From contig NC_086383.1 of assembly GCF_036588685.1 (NCBI RefSeq), forward strand, positions 36,278,171-36,342,170: DNA of 64,000 bases, in the 5' to 3' direction. Each line of letters starts with the position of its first letter. Within the stretch, counting starts at the first letter, position 1. The position numbers were made by a program, and so were the translations under genes. The notes beneath the pieces are model-generated. The model did no database searches. It had not been told where the DNA came from and saw only the letters and a program-made list of their open reading frames with translations. Source of the DNA: Mytilus trossulus (Eukaryota; Mollusca; Bivalvia; Mytilida; Mytilidae). This document shows positions 1-7,608 of this stretch, one piece after another.

Positions 1-678
1 AGTAGGTTGATCTGTCTTTAATATTAATTTACGATGTTTCTTTTTTTTAAGTTCTTCCTTTATTCTTTGTCTTTCTTCCAAAGTAGGAATAACATCATTT
101 TCTCTTAGGCAATTATCAAAACTATCTCTATCTTTTGTGTAGAACATGCATAACCATTTTGTTTGTTCTCTTAAATCTTTTAAAACAGAGTTGTATCTCT
201 GTGAAATGACCCACACTGATTGTTCCGCATGTCTTCCTGAAAATGCAAGCTCGGACAGCATATCTTTTTTCTTTGTTAGTTCTTTTGTTGCACTGCAGTC
301 ATCAATGATATATAATGTTGAATGACCAGCATATTTTTTAAAGAACATTTTTAGTAGTTCTTGTAGCTTCTCTTCTTCATAAAGGGAACCGTTCGCTTCT
401 CTCACTTCAACAATAGGATTAACAATTATTAGATTTTTTGTTTTTGGTTTTCTAACATCACCAATCCATTCACGATTTTTGTATGCTTTGTTCCATTGGA
501 TGGTTGGACAAAGTATGACTATATATTTGAAAACTCCACTATATTCTCCTTCTAATAAATCAAGAACAAACTCTGTTTTTCCACATCCTGTTTGTCCACA
601 TATAATAGCACAATGGGGATATTTTGGTAATTCATAAAGGGAATCGGAGTGTATCTCGCTCCGCTCGTTTGTTTCCAT
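1..678 (-). CDS. Viral A32/FtsK-HerA-like genome packaging ATPase (partial)
   Basis: Reading the minus strand from the ATG at 678 gives 226 codons with no stop before the window edge, so the C-terminus is missing. A Walker A loop (GQTGCGKT, residues 28-35) follows a short N-terminus. A Walker B strand (LYIIDD, about 122-127) and a downstream Gln-Arg (SQRY, about 157-160) complete a P-loop ATPase core. Poxvirus A32-type and Polinton packaging ATPases have this layout and drive DNA into preformed capsids. It lies directly upstream of the capsid-like genes on the same strand, which supports packaging over a host AAA enzyme. The ATG follows CTTAAAAA, a context shared by its neighbours. Family placement is by motif and context only. 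Confidence 0.82.
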   Translation of the reverse strand, partial: METNERSEIHSDSLYELPKYPHCAIICGQTGCGKTEFVLDLLEGEYSGVFKYIVILCPTIQWNKAYKNREWIGDVRKPKTKNLIIVNPIVEVREANGSLYEEEKLQELLKMFFKKYAGHSTLYIIDDCSATKELTKKKDMLSELAFSGRHAEQSVWVISQRYNSVLKDLREQTKWLCMFYTKDRDSFDNCLRENDVIPTLEERQRIKEELKKKKHRKLILKTDQPT

Positions 679-694
679 TTTTTAAGGGGAACCG

Positions 695-1960
695 CTAGTA
701 ATTAACTTCTTTAAATCTTCCATCTTCAAAATTAATTTGTGCATCTTGTATAACAAACAGATAAACATTTATTAATTTATTTGCTCCTGCTGTTTTAGTT
801 ATTTGGATAGTAATACCTTCAGAAGCATTTTCAATTCTTCTACCTGAACCGTGTAATGAGTTGTCATCTGTTGAACGTAAATCTAACCATAATGCATAAT
901 TAGTTGTAAGATATTTTTCTAATGTTGTATAGGATAAATTTAAATCCTTTAAAACTTCTTCTGTTGTTTTATTTCTTTTTGAATTTAAAGCAAAGAATTT
1001 ATTTATTTCATCCCATTGTTGATATGCTTTCATTCCTTGACTGTATAGTTGATTTGGAACACCTTCTATTGTCATTTCTACTTTTGTTATGTTAGGATTA
1101 TAATAAGTTTCGGTACTTGTTCTTTCAGGATCTTCGAACAACATTAGAATTCCTTTCATACTTCTAGCTGGAACATTTAAATTTATATTCCACAATGTAT
1201 CAGATTTGTTTTTGGTTATTTTTCTATGTCTTAGTATTCTATCGTACAAAATAACCATCTTACCATTAACTTGTTGTCTTATCTGTCTTGCTAATTCTGC
1301 ATCAGTAACCATATCAAATTCTAAACAAATGTTTTTGATTGTATAACTTGCAGATGTATCTGTTGATTTAATAACATTGCTATAATTATTAAATGTAAGT
1401 TCATATTCAAGTCTATCACCAAGACCTGCTTGATAAAAAGGCATATGAGTTTCTAATAGTTCAAAATCAAGTGGGATACAAAATCTTGCACCATATGCAG
1501 TTGCAATTGCTTCATCACCTATGTTTGATGCTTTATCATCCGCACCAACTCTGTGTTTTAACATGTTTGTTTCACCAATTCCTTGGTATGCCATATTTAA
1601 ACGTTCAGATGTAGATTTCCATAAATCAACATAACAATGATAAATATCACTATCATCAATTGACATAATTTCATTTCCACTTATACGAATTGTTGTTTTT
1701 TTAACTATTGTTCTTCCTATGTTTTGATATATAGTTGCATTGTCGTCTGTAGATGTGAGTTCTATTTCAAATGCCAATCTGGTTGTTCCAGGAACAATAA
1801 CATCATTATTGCTTAGATTGGGGAATCTCACTAATAGCTGTTGATTTTGATCAATAGTTGAAGGATTATTTGTTATTGATACACTTTGACGAATACCTTT
1901 CACACCACGGGGTTCTCTTATTTTTCTGTAAGGATTTAATTTGTTTCCGTATGCCGACAT
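695..1960 (-). CDS. Double-jelly-roll-like major capsid protein candidate
   Basis: An intact 421-aa protein with no signal peptide or membrane span, rich in beta-strand-type alternation. Around residues 160-190 it has the pattern FCIPLDFELLETHMPFYQAG followed by an acidic Asp-Arg-Leu-Glu strand. That resembles the end of the first jelly roll in double-jelly-roll capsid proteins of Polintons and related viruses. Its size suits a compact double-jelly-roll major capsid protein. It sits 16 bp from the packaging ATPase, the usual pairing in these elements. It would form the pseudo-hexameric capsomers. The reading frame has no breaks, so the copy is recent, active or under selection. The fold is inferred and needs a structure prediction. 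A minor capsid role is the main alternative. Confidence 0.7.
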   Translation of the reverse strand: MSAYGNKLNPYRKIREPRGVKGIRQSVSITNNPSTIDQNQQLLVRFPNLSNNDVIVPGTTRLAFEIELTSTDDNATIYQNIGRTIVKKTTIRISGNEIMSIDDSDIYHCYVDLWKSTSERLNMAYQGIGETNMLKHRVGADDKASNIGDEAIATAYGARFCIPLDFELLETHMPFYQAGLGDRLEYELTFNNYSNVIKSTDTSASYTIKNICLEFDMVTDAELARQIRQQVNGKMVILYDRILRHRKITKNKSDTLWNINLNVPARSMKGILMLFEDPERTSTETYYNPNITKVEMTIEGVPNQLYSQGMKAYQQWDEINKFFALNSKRNKTTEEVLKDLNLSYTTLEKYLTTNYALWLDLRSTDDNSLHGSGRRIENASEGITIQITKTAGANKLINVYLFVIQDAQINFEDGRFKEVNY

Positions 1961-1978
1961 TTTTAAGGATTAAATTTG

Positions 1979-2524
1979 TTATAAAAATAATTCAATTACC
2001 ACTGATACTAGAGTATTGATACATGTAGAATTATCACTCTCACTAACAAACCCTATAATATCTCCAGCCTTAACTTTAAAAGGTATATTAAAGTTATGAT
2101 AACTGTGTGTGTCACCATTACTTAAACTTATTCCGTAACTATATGTCTTATAATTATTAACAGTTATCATAACATCTATATTATCTGAGTTTGTTCTTAA
2201 ACTTACTAAACTAATACCCAATATTTGTCCTGGAAAGTTCATTACATAATAACCACCACCACCATCACCAAAATTAAACTTTTGTCTTGCATGTATTGAA
2301 CCATCAATTCCAGCATTTATACTTATTAATTTTTTGTCTGGTTTATTTTTAATATTACTAACTATATTTTCAACATTTAAAACTCTGATGGTTAGGGCAG
2401 CGACACTCCGGCGTAAATCTCTATCCTTAGTATCCATTGTTTGAAGCTCACTCTTCATATTTAATATTTCCTTTTTTATTTCTGATGTATCTACGTTTTT
2501 TTTTTTGACACCAAGTATGCTCAT
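1979..2524 (-). CDS. Coiled-coil plus beta-domain protein, possible fibre or spike
   Basis: 181 aa. Residues about 12-62 form a heptad-like charged helix (many Lys, Glu, Leu, Ile). A Gly-rich turn (GDGGGG, about 87-92) then leads to a beta-rich C-terminal domain of about 90 residues ending in a hydrophobic strand. A coiled stalk with a compact beta head is the layout of trimeric viral fibres and also of C1q/TNF-like heads, so an attachment or vertex role is plausible. It lies between the capsid candidate and the penton-like gene, 18 and 13 bp away, on the same strand. No family was recognised with certainty. The start is fixed by the coiled coil and by the AATAAAATG context seen at neighbouring genes. 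Confidence 0.5.
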   Translation of the reverse strand: MSILGVKKKNVDTSEIKKEILNMKSELQTMDTKDRDLRRSVAALTIRVLNVENIVSNIKNKPDKKLISINAGIDGSIHARQKFNFGDGGGGYYVMNFPGQILGISLVSLRTNSDNIDVMITVNNYKTYSYGISLSNGDTHSYHNFNIPFKVKAGDIIGFVSESDNSTCINTLVSVVIELFL

Positions 2525-2537
2525 TTTATTAAATAAA

Positions 2538-3179
2538 TTATATAACTTCTAAAACACAATTAATTGGTAAATGATTAATTATCTTGTTATTATTTTCATC
2601 TCTTATTTCTAATTTCAATTCTGTTATAACATCATTTACTAAACACTTATATTCCGGATGCTCAAATCTCGCTGTTATAACTTCACCAAACTCTTTATTC
2701 TCGACTGGAATAACAGCCAATAATGTACTTGGCTTACCATCAAGATAATTATGAGAAGTGCTAACTTGTTCCAAATGGATATATAATGATTTATGGATAG
2801 CAAAATCCACAAATTTGTTTCCATAATGTAATTCATTAGGTTCGAATTTACGTTTATTATTAAATCCTAACATATTTCCCAAACCCTTACTTATCTTTAA
2901 CTCAGTAGTAGTGTTTAATGAAGCGATACCATTTGCTTCATTTACGGATAATACAATATTTTCTTTTTGAAATTCATCCACTATTTGTTGAAAACTATAA
3001 TAACCATTCATAATCCTTTGTTGTTCCTCTCCGGTTTTTGTTATAAACCCATGATAAACATTATACCAACCTATGCTGTATCTTATAAATTTCAAACCAA
3101 TACGTTTATTTCCATTTCTGTTATTTATGTATTGTTCTAAGTTTATTGTATTATCAATATTTGAAATAGTATGAAACAT
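2538..3179 (-). CDS. Penton-like minor capsid protein candidate
   Basis: 213 aa, mostly predicted beta-strand with short helices, no membrane span. An early block (GYYSFQQIVDEF, residues about 59-70) is followed by a strand-rich body with HYGNKFVDF and IHLEQVSTS motifs. It ends in a conserved-looking LEIRDE..NKIINHLPI segment typical of a terminal jelly-roll strand pair. Size and position beside a major capsid candidate and ATPase match the single-jelly-roll vertex (penton) protein of Polinton-like viruses. Its ATG lies only 15 bp from the ATG of the divergent gene at 3195, so both share one tiny promoter interval. The function is inferred from context and size rather than from a diagnostic motif. 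Confidence 0.55.
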   Translation of the reverse strand: MFHTISNIDNTINLEQYINNRNGNKRIGLKFIRYSIGWYNVYHGFITKTGEEQQRIMNGYYSFQQIVDEFQKENIVLSVNEANGIASLNTTTELKISKGLGNMLGFNNKRKFEPNELHYGNKFVDFAIHKSLYIHLEQVSTSHNYLDGKPSTLLAVIPVENKEFGEVITARFEHPEYKCLVNDVITELKLEIRDENNNKIINHLPINCVLEVI

Positions 3180-3194
3180 TTTTAATATAAAAAA
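3180..3194. promoter_or_regulatory. 15-bp divergent start-codon interval
   Basis: Two divergent start codons are separated by just ttttaatataaaaaa, which is nearly its own inverse complement around a central TATA/AATATT core. Any promoter for both genes must lie here or inside the genes. Combined with the A-run abutting the other ATGs of the block, it suggests transcription starting at or just before the start codon. Confidence 0.45.
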
Positions 3195-4427
3195 ATGATA
3201 ACAAAAGAATTTAAATATAATCCTAATGTTTCATATAATCCAGGTATTAAATATTCTGAAAAAGATCATCAATTAAAAACAAATCTTGTAAATCAAACAA
3301 TATTTGTAAATCAAAAAGAGAACTTTAAAACATCTTTTCCTGATTTATTTCAAAACTATCAAAACCCATCAATACACACTAACGAACCATGGAATGCCTG
3401 GATTCATTCTTCATTTGATTGGTGGCAATGTCAGTTAAATTTTGCAGTTTGGTGTGCAAGTACAGGATGTGGTGTTTCTTATAATGATCATATACAAAAT
3501 ACTTCAAATCTTACAAAGTCTTTTTATATGTTTCATTTATATTATTGCATTGCAAGAATTTTAAAAGAACTTAAATCACCTTTACCAACAGATTCTTCTT
3601 TCTGTTATTACAAGAACCCATATGACAAAGCTGCATATCAGAAATTATGTGATGAATTTAATATTTCTCCAAATACAAATTGGAGACAAAAACTAGAATC
3701 ATCATGTCAAGGATTAGGAAGTTTTGAGCAATATTATAAACCAAGTGGTGAATATAGACAAAATCATAAAAAGGATGGTCCATTCTTTAATATTCATGAT
3801 ACAATTTATCATGAAAAAGATATAAGTATGGCTTGGACTACTTTTATTTTAGATAATGGGAATGGATTTACACAATCTGGTGTTGAACGTATTAATGAAA
3901 GTATTAAAATTTATGTATGGGCTTTGTTAGGTGCACAATCACAAACAAAAACAGAAATTTTAAAAGTAGGAACAGGATTTGATGCACAAAAACAATTCTT
4001 AGCAAATGTACAAGATGTAATAAATAGTCCTATCGATTTACCCACCCAGATATCGAATTATGAAAATGTTTTAAAATATGCAAGAAGTAAAGTTGATTAT
4101 GCTTATGGTCTTGGTTTATATATGTCTCCCAGTGATATGGTTTTACAAATTGGAAGTATTGTTGGTTATAATAATAAAATTATAATTGCAACAGAAAATC
4201 AAACACTTGGGTTAAATGATGATTTAAATAATAAAAATTTTGATCATGTTGATTTTAAACCAAAAGAACCTGTAAAACCACAAGAACCTATAAAACCTGA
4301 AAAGCCTAAAGAACCAAAAATAGATCCAATAAAAAAAACTGAACATGAAGATCATGAAGATAATAAACAAGCAATAATATTTGTAAGTATTGTAATAGGA
4401 TTTACAGCACTTTATTTTTTCAAATAA
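3195..4427 (+). CDS. Tail-anchored Trp/Cys-rich virion protein candidate
   Basis: 410 aa, the only plus-strand gene in the viral block. Residues about 64-92 form a striking aromatic and Cys-rich segment (NEPWNAWIHSSFDWW, then WCASTGCGV). The body is globular and mixed alpha/beta. Residues about 353-378 are a Pro-Lys-Glu stalk of repeated KPxEP units, followed by a charged His/Glu/Asp stretch. The last 18 residues (from AIIFVSIVIGF) are one transmembrane helix ending in Lys. This suggests a tail-anchored protein whose globular head is held off a membrane by an extended stalk. It ends convergently with the next gene, overlapping it by 16 bp. No named family was recognised. A virion membrane or vertex role is inferred from the neighbours. 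Confidence 0.6.
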   Translation: MITKEFKYNPNVSYNPGIKYSEKDHQLKTNLVNQTIFVNQKENFKTSFPDLFQNYQNPSIHTNEPWNAWIHSSFDWWQCQLNFAVWCASTGCGVSYNDHIQNTSNLTKSFYMFHLYYCIARILKELKSPLPTDSSFCYYKNPYDKAAYQKLCDEFNISPNTNWRQKLESSCQGLGSFEQYYKPSGEYRQNHKKDGPFFNIHDTIYHEKDISMAWTTFILDNGNGFTQSGVERINESIKIYVWALLGAQSQTKTEILKVGTGFDAQKQFLANVQDVINSPIDLPTQISNYENVLKYARSKVDYAYGLGLYMSPSDMVLQIGSIVGYNNKIIIATENQTLGLNDDLNNKNFDHVDFKPKEPVKPQEPIKPEKPKEPKIDPIKKTEHEDHEDNKQAIIFVSIVIGFTALYFFK

Positions 4428-5734
4428 TCTCTAGCAGCAGTAAACAATAAACTAACAACTAAAATAAGCAATGCCCATAAGTTGTTTGCAAACCAATTTA
4501 CTACGTCTTTTGTTGCAGACAATAACCAAGAAACAATAGAACCTATAATACCTGGTAATGCAGCTGCTAATTTTCCTGCAAGAAAAGATAATAATTTTCC
4601 AAGATTTTTTAATTGTTTTTTTATCCAGTCTTGTACACCACCACCTTTTGATGGAGGAAAAGGAGAAGGAGAAGGAGAACCAGTAAATGCTTCAACAATA
4701 ACACCAATAATCATTCCAAAAGCAGTTAAAACACTAACTATTGTTATTCCTTGTTCTCTGAATAATGTTCTTATTTTTTCACCTAATGTTCTGTCTTCGT
4801 TTAAAATTTTATGTATTGTTTGTTTAAATCTATCTAATTGACTACGTAGTTTTTCTCTATTAATATTAATTACTTCTATTCTTGCACTTCTCTCAGATTC
4901 CAACTCTCTCATTCGACTACTTATTCTTTTTATTTGAAATTTTAAATTGTCTTCTTTAGCTTGTTTTAATTTGGCATTTTCTTTTGCTAAGTTTTTATTT
5001 GTTTCATTCAGTTTTGCTAATTCATTTGCAATCTCTTCCTTTACTGATGTCATTGCACTGATTATTCCATCCATCTCTCTTTTTGTCATTTCTGTTTGTG
5101 TTTCATTATCTACTAAAGATGTTCCTTGTTCAATAAATGAAGTTTCTATTTCTTTCACATATGTTTCTGCATTACTTGCTGTTTCTAATAATTCTTGTCC
5201 TTCTTCTTGTGTAGATATTTCTTGTAATGGAATTTCTATATTATCGAGTTCACGAATTGGTGATTTTATCGTTCTTTGAAAATCTTGAAAATCTGCTCTA
5301 GCTTCTCTTAAATTATCAGATATTTTATAATCATCTACACCTAAAACATCCCTGACAAAATTAACACCGTATTCTCTTTGAAGAGTGCTAAATTTATAAA
5401 ACTTTAATACTCCTTTTTGGTAATATGTTAATGCAATATCATTACCTTTTTCATCTTTTACATATAAGATTTGTCTTTCATTATGATCTTCCCTAACAAA
5501 AAAACCTACTTCATTACGTGTAGTTTCACCATTTTTTTTATAAAATTGTTTAATCATTTTTTTTGTAGTTTCTTTTTTACGAATTTTAGCATCATTTTCT
5601 GATAAATCTCTTGTTACTTCAATTTCTTTATTTATATACTTTTGAAACTCTTCATCATTTTGAACAGACGTTTCTTCTTCTTCTTTATCATAATCATTAT
5701 CAAACTCATAACCTCCTTCAGCCATTTTATTCAT
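4412..5734 (-). CDS. Coiled-coil membrane-active virion protein candidate
   Basis: 440 aa. The N-terminus is strongly acidic (residues 7-30). Residues about 60-140 form a charged globular region, and residues about 215-320 a long Lys/Glu/Leu coiled coil. A hydrophobic segment (GITIVSVLTAFGMIIGVIVE, about 327-346) is followed by a Pro/Ser/Gly linker (PSPSPFPPSKGGG). Next come amphipathic helices around LAAALPGIIGSIVSWLL and a final membrane helix before ARDYLKK. This looks like a minor virion protein that can contact membranes, such as a cement or entry-assisting protein, but that is inference. A second ATG at 5725, two bases after the stop of the preceding small ORF and in AAAATGG context, is an equally good start. 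The frame is intact, and its end overlaps the convergent gene by 16 bp. Confidence 0.6.
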   Translation of the reverse strand: MNKMAEGGYEFDNDYDKEEEETSVQNDEEFQKYINKEIEVTRDLSENDAKIRKKETTKKMIKQFYKKNGETTRNEVGFFVREDHNERQILYVKDEKGNDIALTYYQKGVLKFYKFSTLQREYGVNFVRDVLGVDDYKISDNLREARADFQDFQRTIKSPIRELDNIEIPLQEISTQEEGQELLETASNAETYVKEIETSFIEQGTSLVDNETQTEMTKREMDGIISAMTSVKEEIANELAKLNETNKNLAKENAKLKQAKEDNLKFQIKRISSRMRELESERSARIEVININREKLRSQLDRFKQTIHKILNEDRTLGEKIRTLFREQGITIVSVLTAFGMIIGVIVEAFTGSPSPSPFPPSKGGGVQDWIKKQLKNLGKLLSFLAGKLAAALPGIIGSIVSWLLSATKDVVNWFANNLWALLILVVSLLFTAARDYLKK

Positions 5735-5861
5735 CTAAAATATTAGATAATAAACAATAAAAAGAACCTGTTAAAAACAACTTAAGATAAAAATAATTAA
5801 ATTTTTTATTTAACATTATTTTTACATTTTTTACTAATTTTTCTTTTGTTTCTTCATCCAT
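5727..5861 (-). CDS. 44-aa small membrane-type ORF overlapping the next start
   Basis: A short frame on the minus strand encodes 44 aa: a charged N-terminal third (MDEETKEKLVK), then a Phe/Leu/Tyr-rich hydrophobic stretch (about 21-40) long enough for one membrane helix. Its last codons and stop overlap the first ATG of the 440-aa gene (ATGAATAA), and a second ATG of that gene follows its stop. It fills the only sizeable gap in the viral block on the coding strand and its ATG is preceded by TTAAATAA. It could be chance in AT-rich DNA, and no family was recognised. Confidence 0.35.
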   Translation of the reverse strand: MDEETKEKLVKNVKIMLNKKFNYFYLKLFLTGSFYCLLSNILDE

Positions 5862-5951
5862 TTATTTAATTAAAAATTGATTCATAGTTTGGTGGATTTC
5901 CCACGTTCACATAGTGGTGATTTTCAACTAAAGTTATTTTGTTTATAAAAA

Positions 5952-6542
5952 TTATAGATTTTCCATTTTTTTTTTTATTTCATTTCTTACTCTATTTTCT
6001 GTTTCTTCTATAATTTTTCTTCTTTCATCTTCTGGTAAACTTTTTGAAGTTTTTAAATTTGCCATTTTTAAATTTTTTTTCATCTCATTAAATTTTTCTA
6101 GTTCTTCTAAAATAAGTTTAAATTCTTCTTCACTTATTTTATTGTCAGTTAAAGATCTAGAAATTAAATCTTTAATACTATTTAATTTACACTCTGCTAA
6201 AGTTTTTATTTCATAATGTTTTTTAGCTTTTGAAGTAAGCTTTCTTCTTATTAATTTTATTACACCCCCAACACTACCGCATGCGACTGCTGTAATCTGT
6301 AATGGTAATAAAATAGGAATAGCAATACCTATACCTGCAGAAATAACTGATGCTGAAATTAAAGTTGTATCTATTCCATCTGTAAAGTTTACTCCTCTTT
6401 TATATTTTTTATATAAAGAATTTCTTTTGTCTCTTTCATTTTTTAAAGAATTTTCTATTTCTGAAATTTTTTGTAATCTATAGTTTTGTCCATCTTCTAT
6501 AGGTAATTCTGGATATAAATTAGGAGCTGTAGGTTGTTTCAT
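5952..6542 (-). CDS. Two-helix membrane protein of the viral block
   Basis: 196 aa. A charged N-terminal helix (about 20-50) precedes two closely spaced hydrophobic segments, about residues 57-75 (TTLISASVISAGIGIAIPI) and 77-95. The rest is a charged helical C-terminal half rich in Lys, Glu and Leu, containing an acidic ISEEEFKLILEEL stretch. A helical hairpin in a membrane with both ends on one side is the simplest reading. The frame is intact, and the ATG follows CTTTAAAAA, as at the other genes of the block. It is the last recognisable gene before the T/G-rich tract, so it is probably the terminal gene of the element. No function can be assigned. Confidence 0.6.
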   Translation of the reverse strand: MKQPTAPNLYPELPIEDGQNYRLQKISEIENSLKNERDKRNSLYKKYKRGVNFTDGIDTTLISASVISAGIGIAIPILLPLQITAVACGSVGGVIKLIRRKLTSKAKKHYEIKTLAECKLNSIKDLISRSLTDNKISEEEFKLILEELEKFNEMKKNLKMANLKTSKSLPEDERRKIIEETENRVRNEIKKKMENL

Positions 6543-6599
6543 TTTTTAAAGTAAAAATTGATTTTTTTATTTTTCTCTTAAATCCCACAGAATTCTTTC

Positions 6600-7115
6600 T
6601 CTGTCAGTTCTCCCGGTTTTTTTATTTATTTTTTTTTGGAATTTTTTTGTTGTTTTTTGGGTGTTTTTAATAACGTTTTTTTCCCAAAGTAAAAAAAAAT
6701 TTTTTTTGGGAGTAAGAAAATTTGGTGTTTTTTGGGGTGTTTTTTTGCTTTTTTATAAAAATTTAGGGCTCTTTTACTTGAAATGAGGGTAATTTTTTGG
6801 GGGTCAAATTTTTTTTTTTTTTTGGAGGGGGTGCGCTGGAGTCGTTCAAGTACTATACTACTCCCCTTAGGGGAAAAATGAGTTTTATAAAAAGCCCCAG
6901 GATTAAGGTTTTGGTGTGCTCTTTACAAAAACAATTTTTTATTTTTTTTATGGGGGGTATAAATGCAAAGTGTGTTTTTTTTCTTCTTAATTTTGAAGTT
7001 AAAAATCACACAAAAATGTTGGTAAAATTTTTATTTTGGATGTAAAAAGGGTTTTTTTTCTTTAAAATGGGGGGTCAAAAATTGAAGATAATTTTTTTTT
7101 GTGGGGGGGGGGGGT
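6600..7115. repeat. T/G homopolymer-rich tract at the edge of the viral block
   Basis: About 500 bp made mostly of T runs (up to about 15) and G runs (up to 12), with little C. It lies between the last viral-type gene and ordinary host-like DNA. A short palindromic piece (ctccccttaggggaaa) lies near 6862. It may be the terminal region of the integrated element, or a poorly polished long-read stretch at a join. The open frame at 6797-7045 is low-complexity and not credible. Confidence 0.5.
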
Positions 7116-7340
7116 TATAGGTGTGTGATATTGTGTCACGGTTTAGCTAGCAATCAAGCTAGTCAAATATGTAACCTTAATTCACACTTAATGCATTGTG
7201 CTGTTAATATGGGATGTTACTTTTATGTACAAGTGACTTTTTGTCCCTGAAGCTGTGGATTTTACAGTATACTATAATATATATATATATAAATTTCTAT
7301 GTAAAAGAAAGGCAGAAGACACTAAAGGGATAGTCCAACT

Positions 7341-7608
7341 CAAAGTAAAATTTGAACAAAATCACTTGGTTATCCATACAAAACTGTCTGCTCCATGAGT
7401 CTTGGATATTAAAACCAAATATGGAATAAACAACACTTCTATTTTTTAGTGTTTGGTACAGATCCGATGTTCAGAATGGCCGTCACTTTGGAACACAGTT
7501 TAACATAGCACTGTATGACACACAAAAAAACAAATAGAACACTCTGGTTGTCAAAACATGGTATCCACACTGATCTGTGTCCACACTTATTGCAAACAAA
7601 AATATATC
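7341..7608 (+). repeat. Direct repeat copy 1 (pair with 9091)
   Basis: About 270 bp that recurs, diverged, at 9091-9386 in the same orientation. Shared blocks include atggaataaacaacacttct (7421 and 9171, 1750 bp apart), GGTACAGATC and TATCCACACTGATCTGTG. Confidence 0.6.

Noticed and set aside
4482-5279. Plus-strand open frames of 119 and 110 codons
   Set aside because: They lie opposite the 440-aa coiled-coil gene and arise from its skewed codon use.
6797-7045. 82-codon frame in the T/G tract
   Set aside because: Its residues are mostly Phe, Lys and Gly from homopolymer runs.
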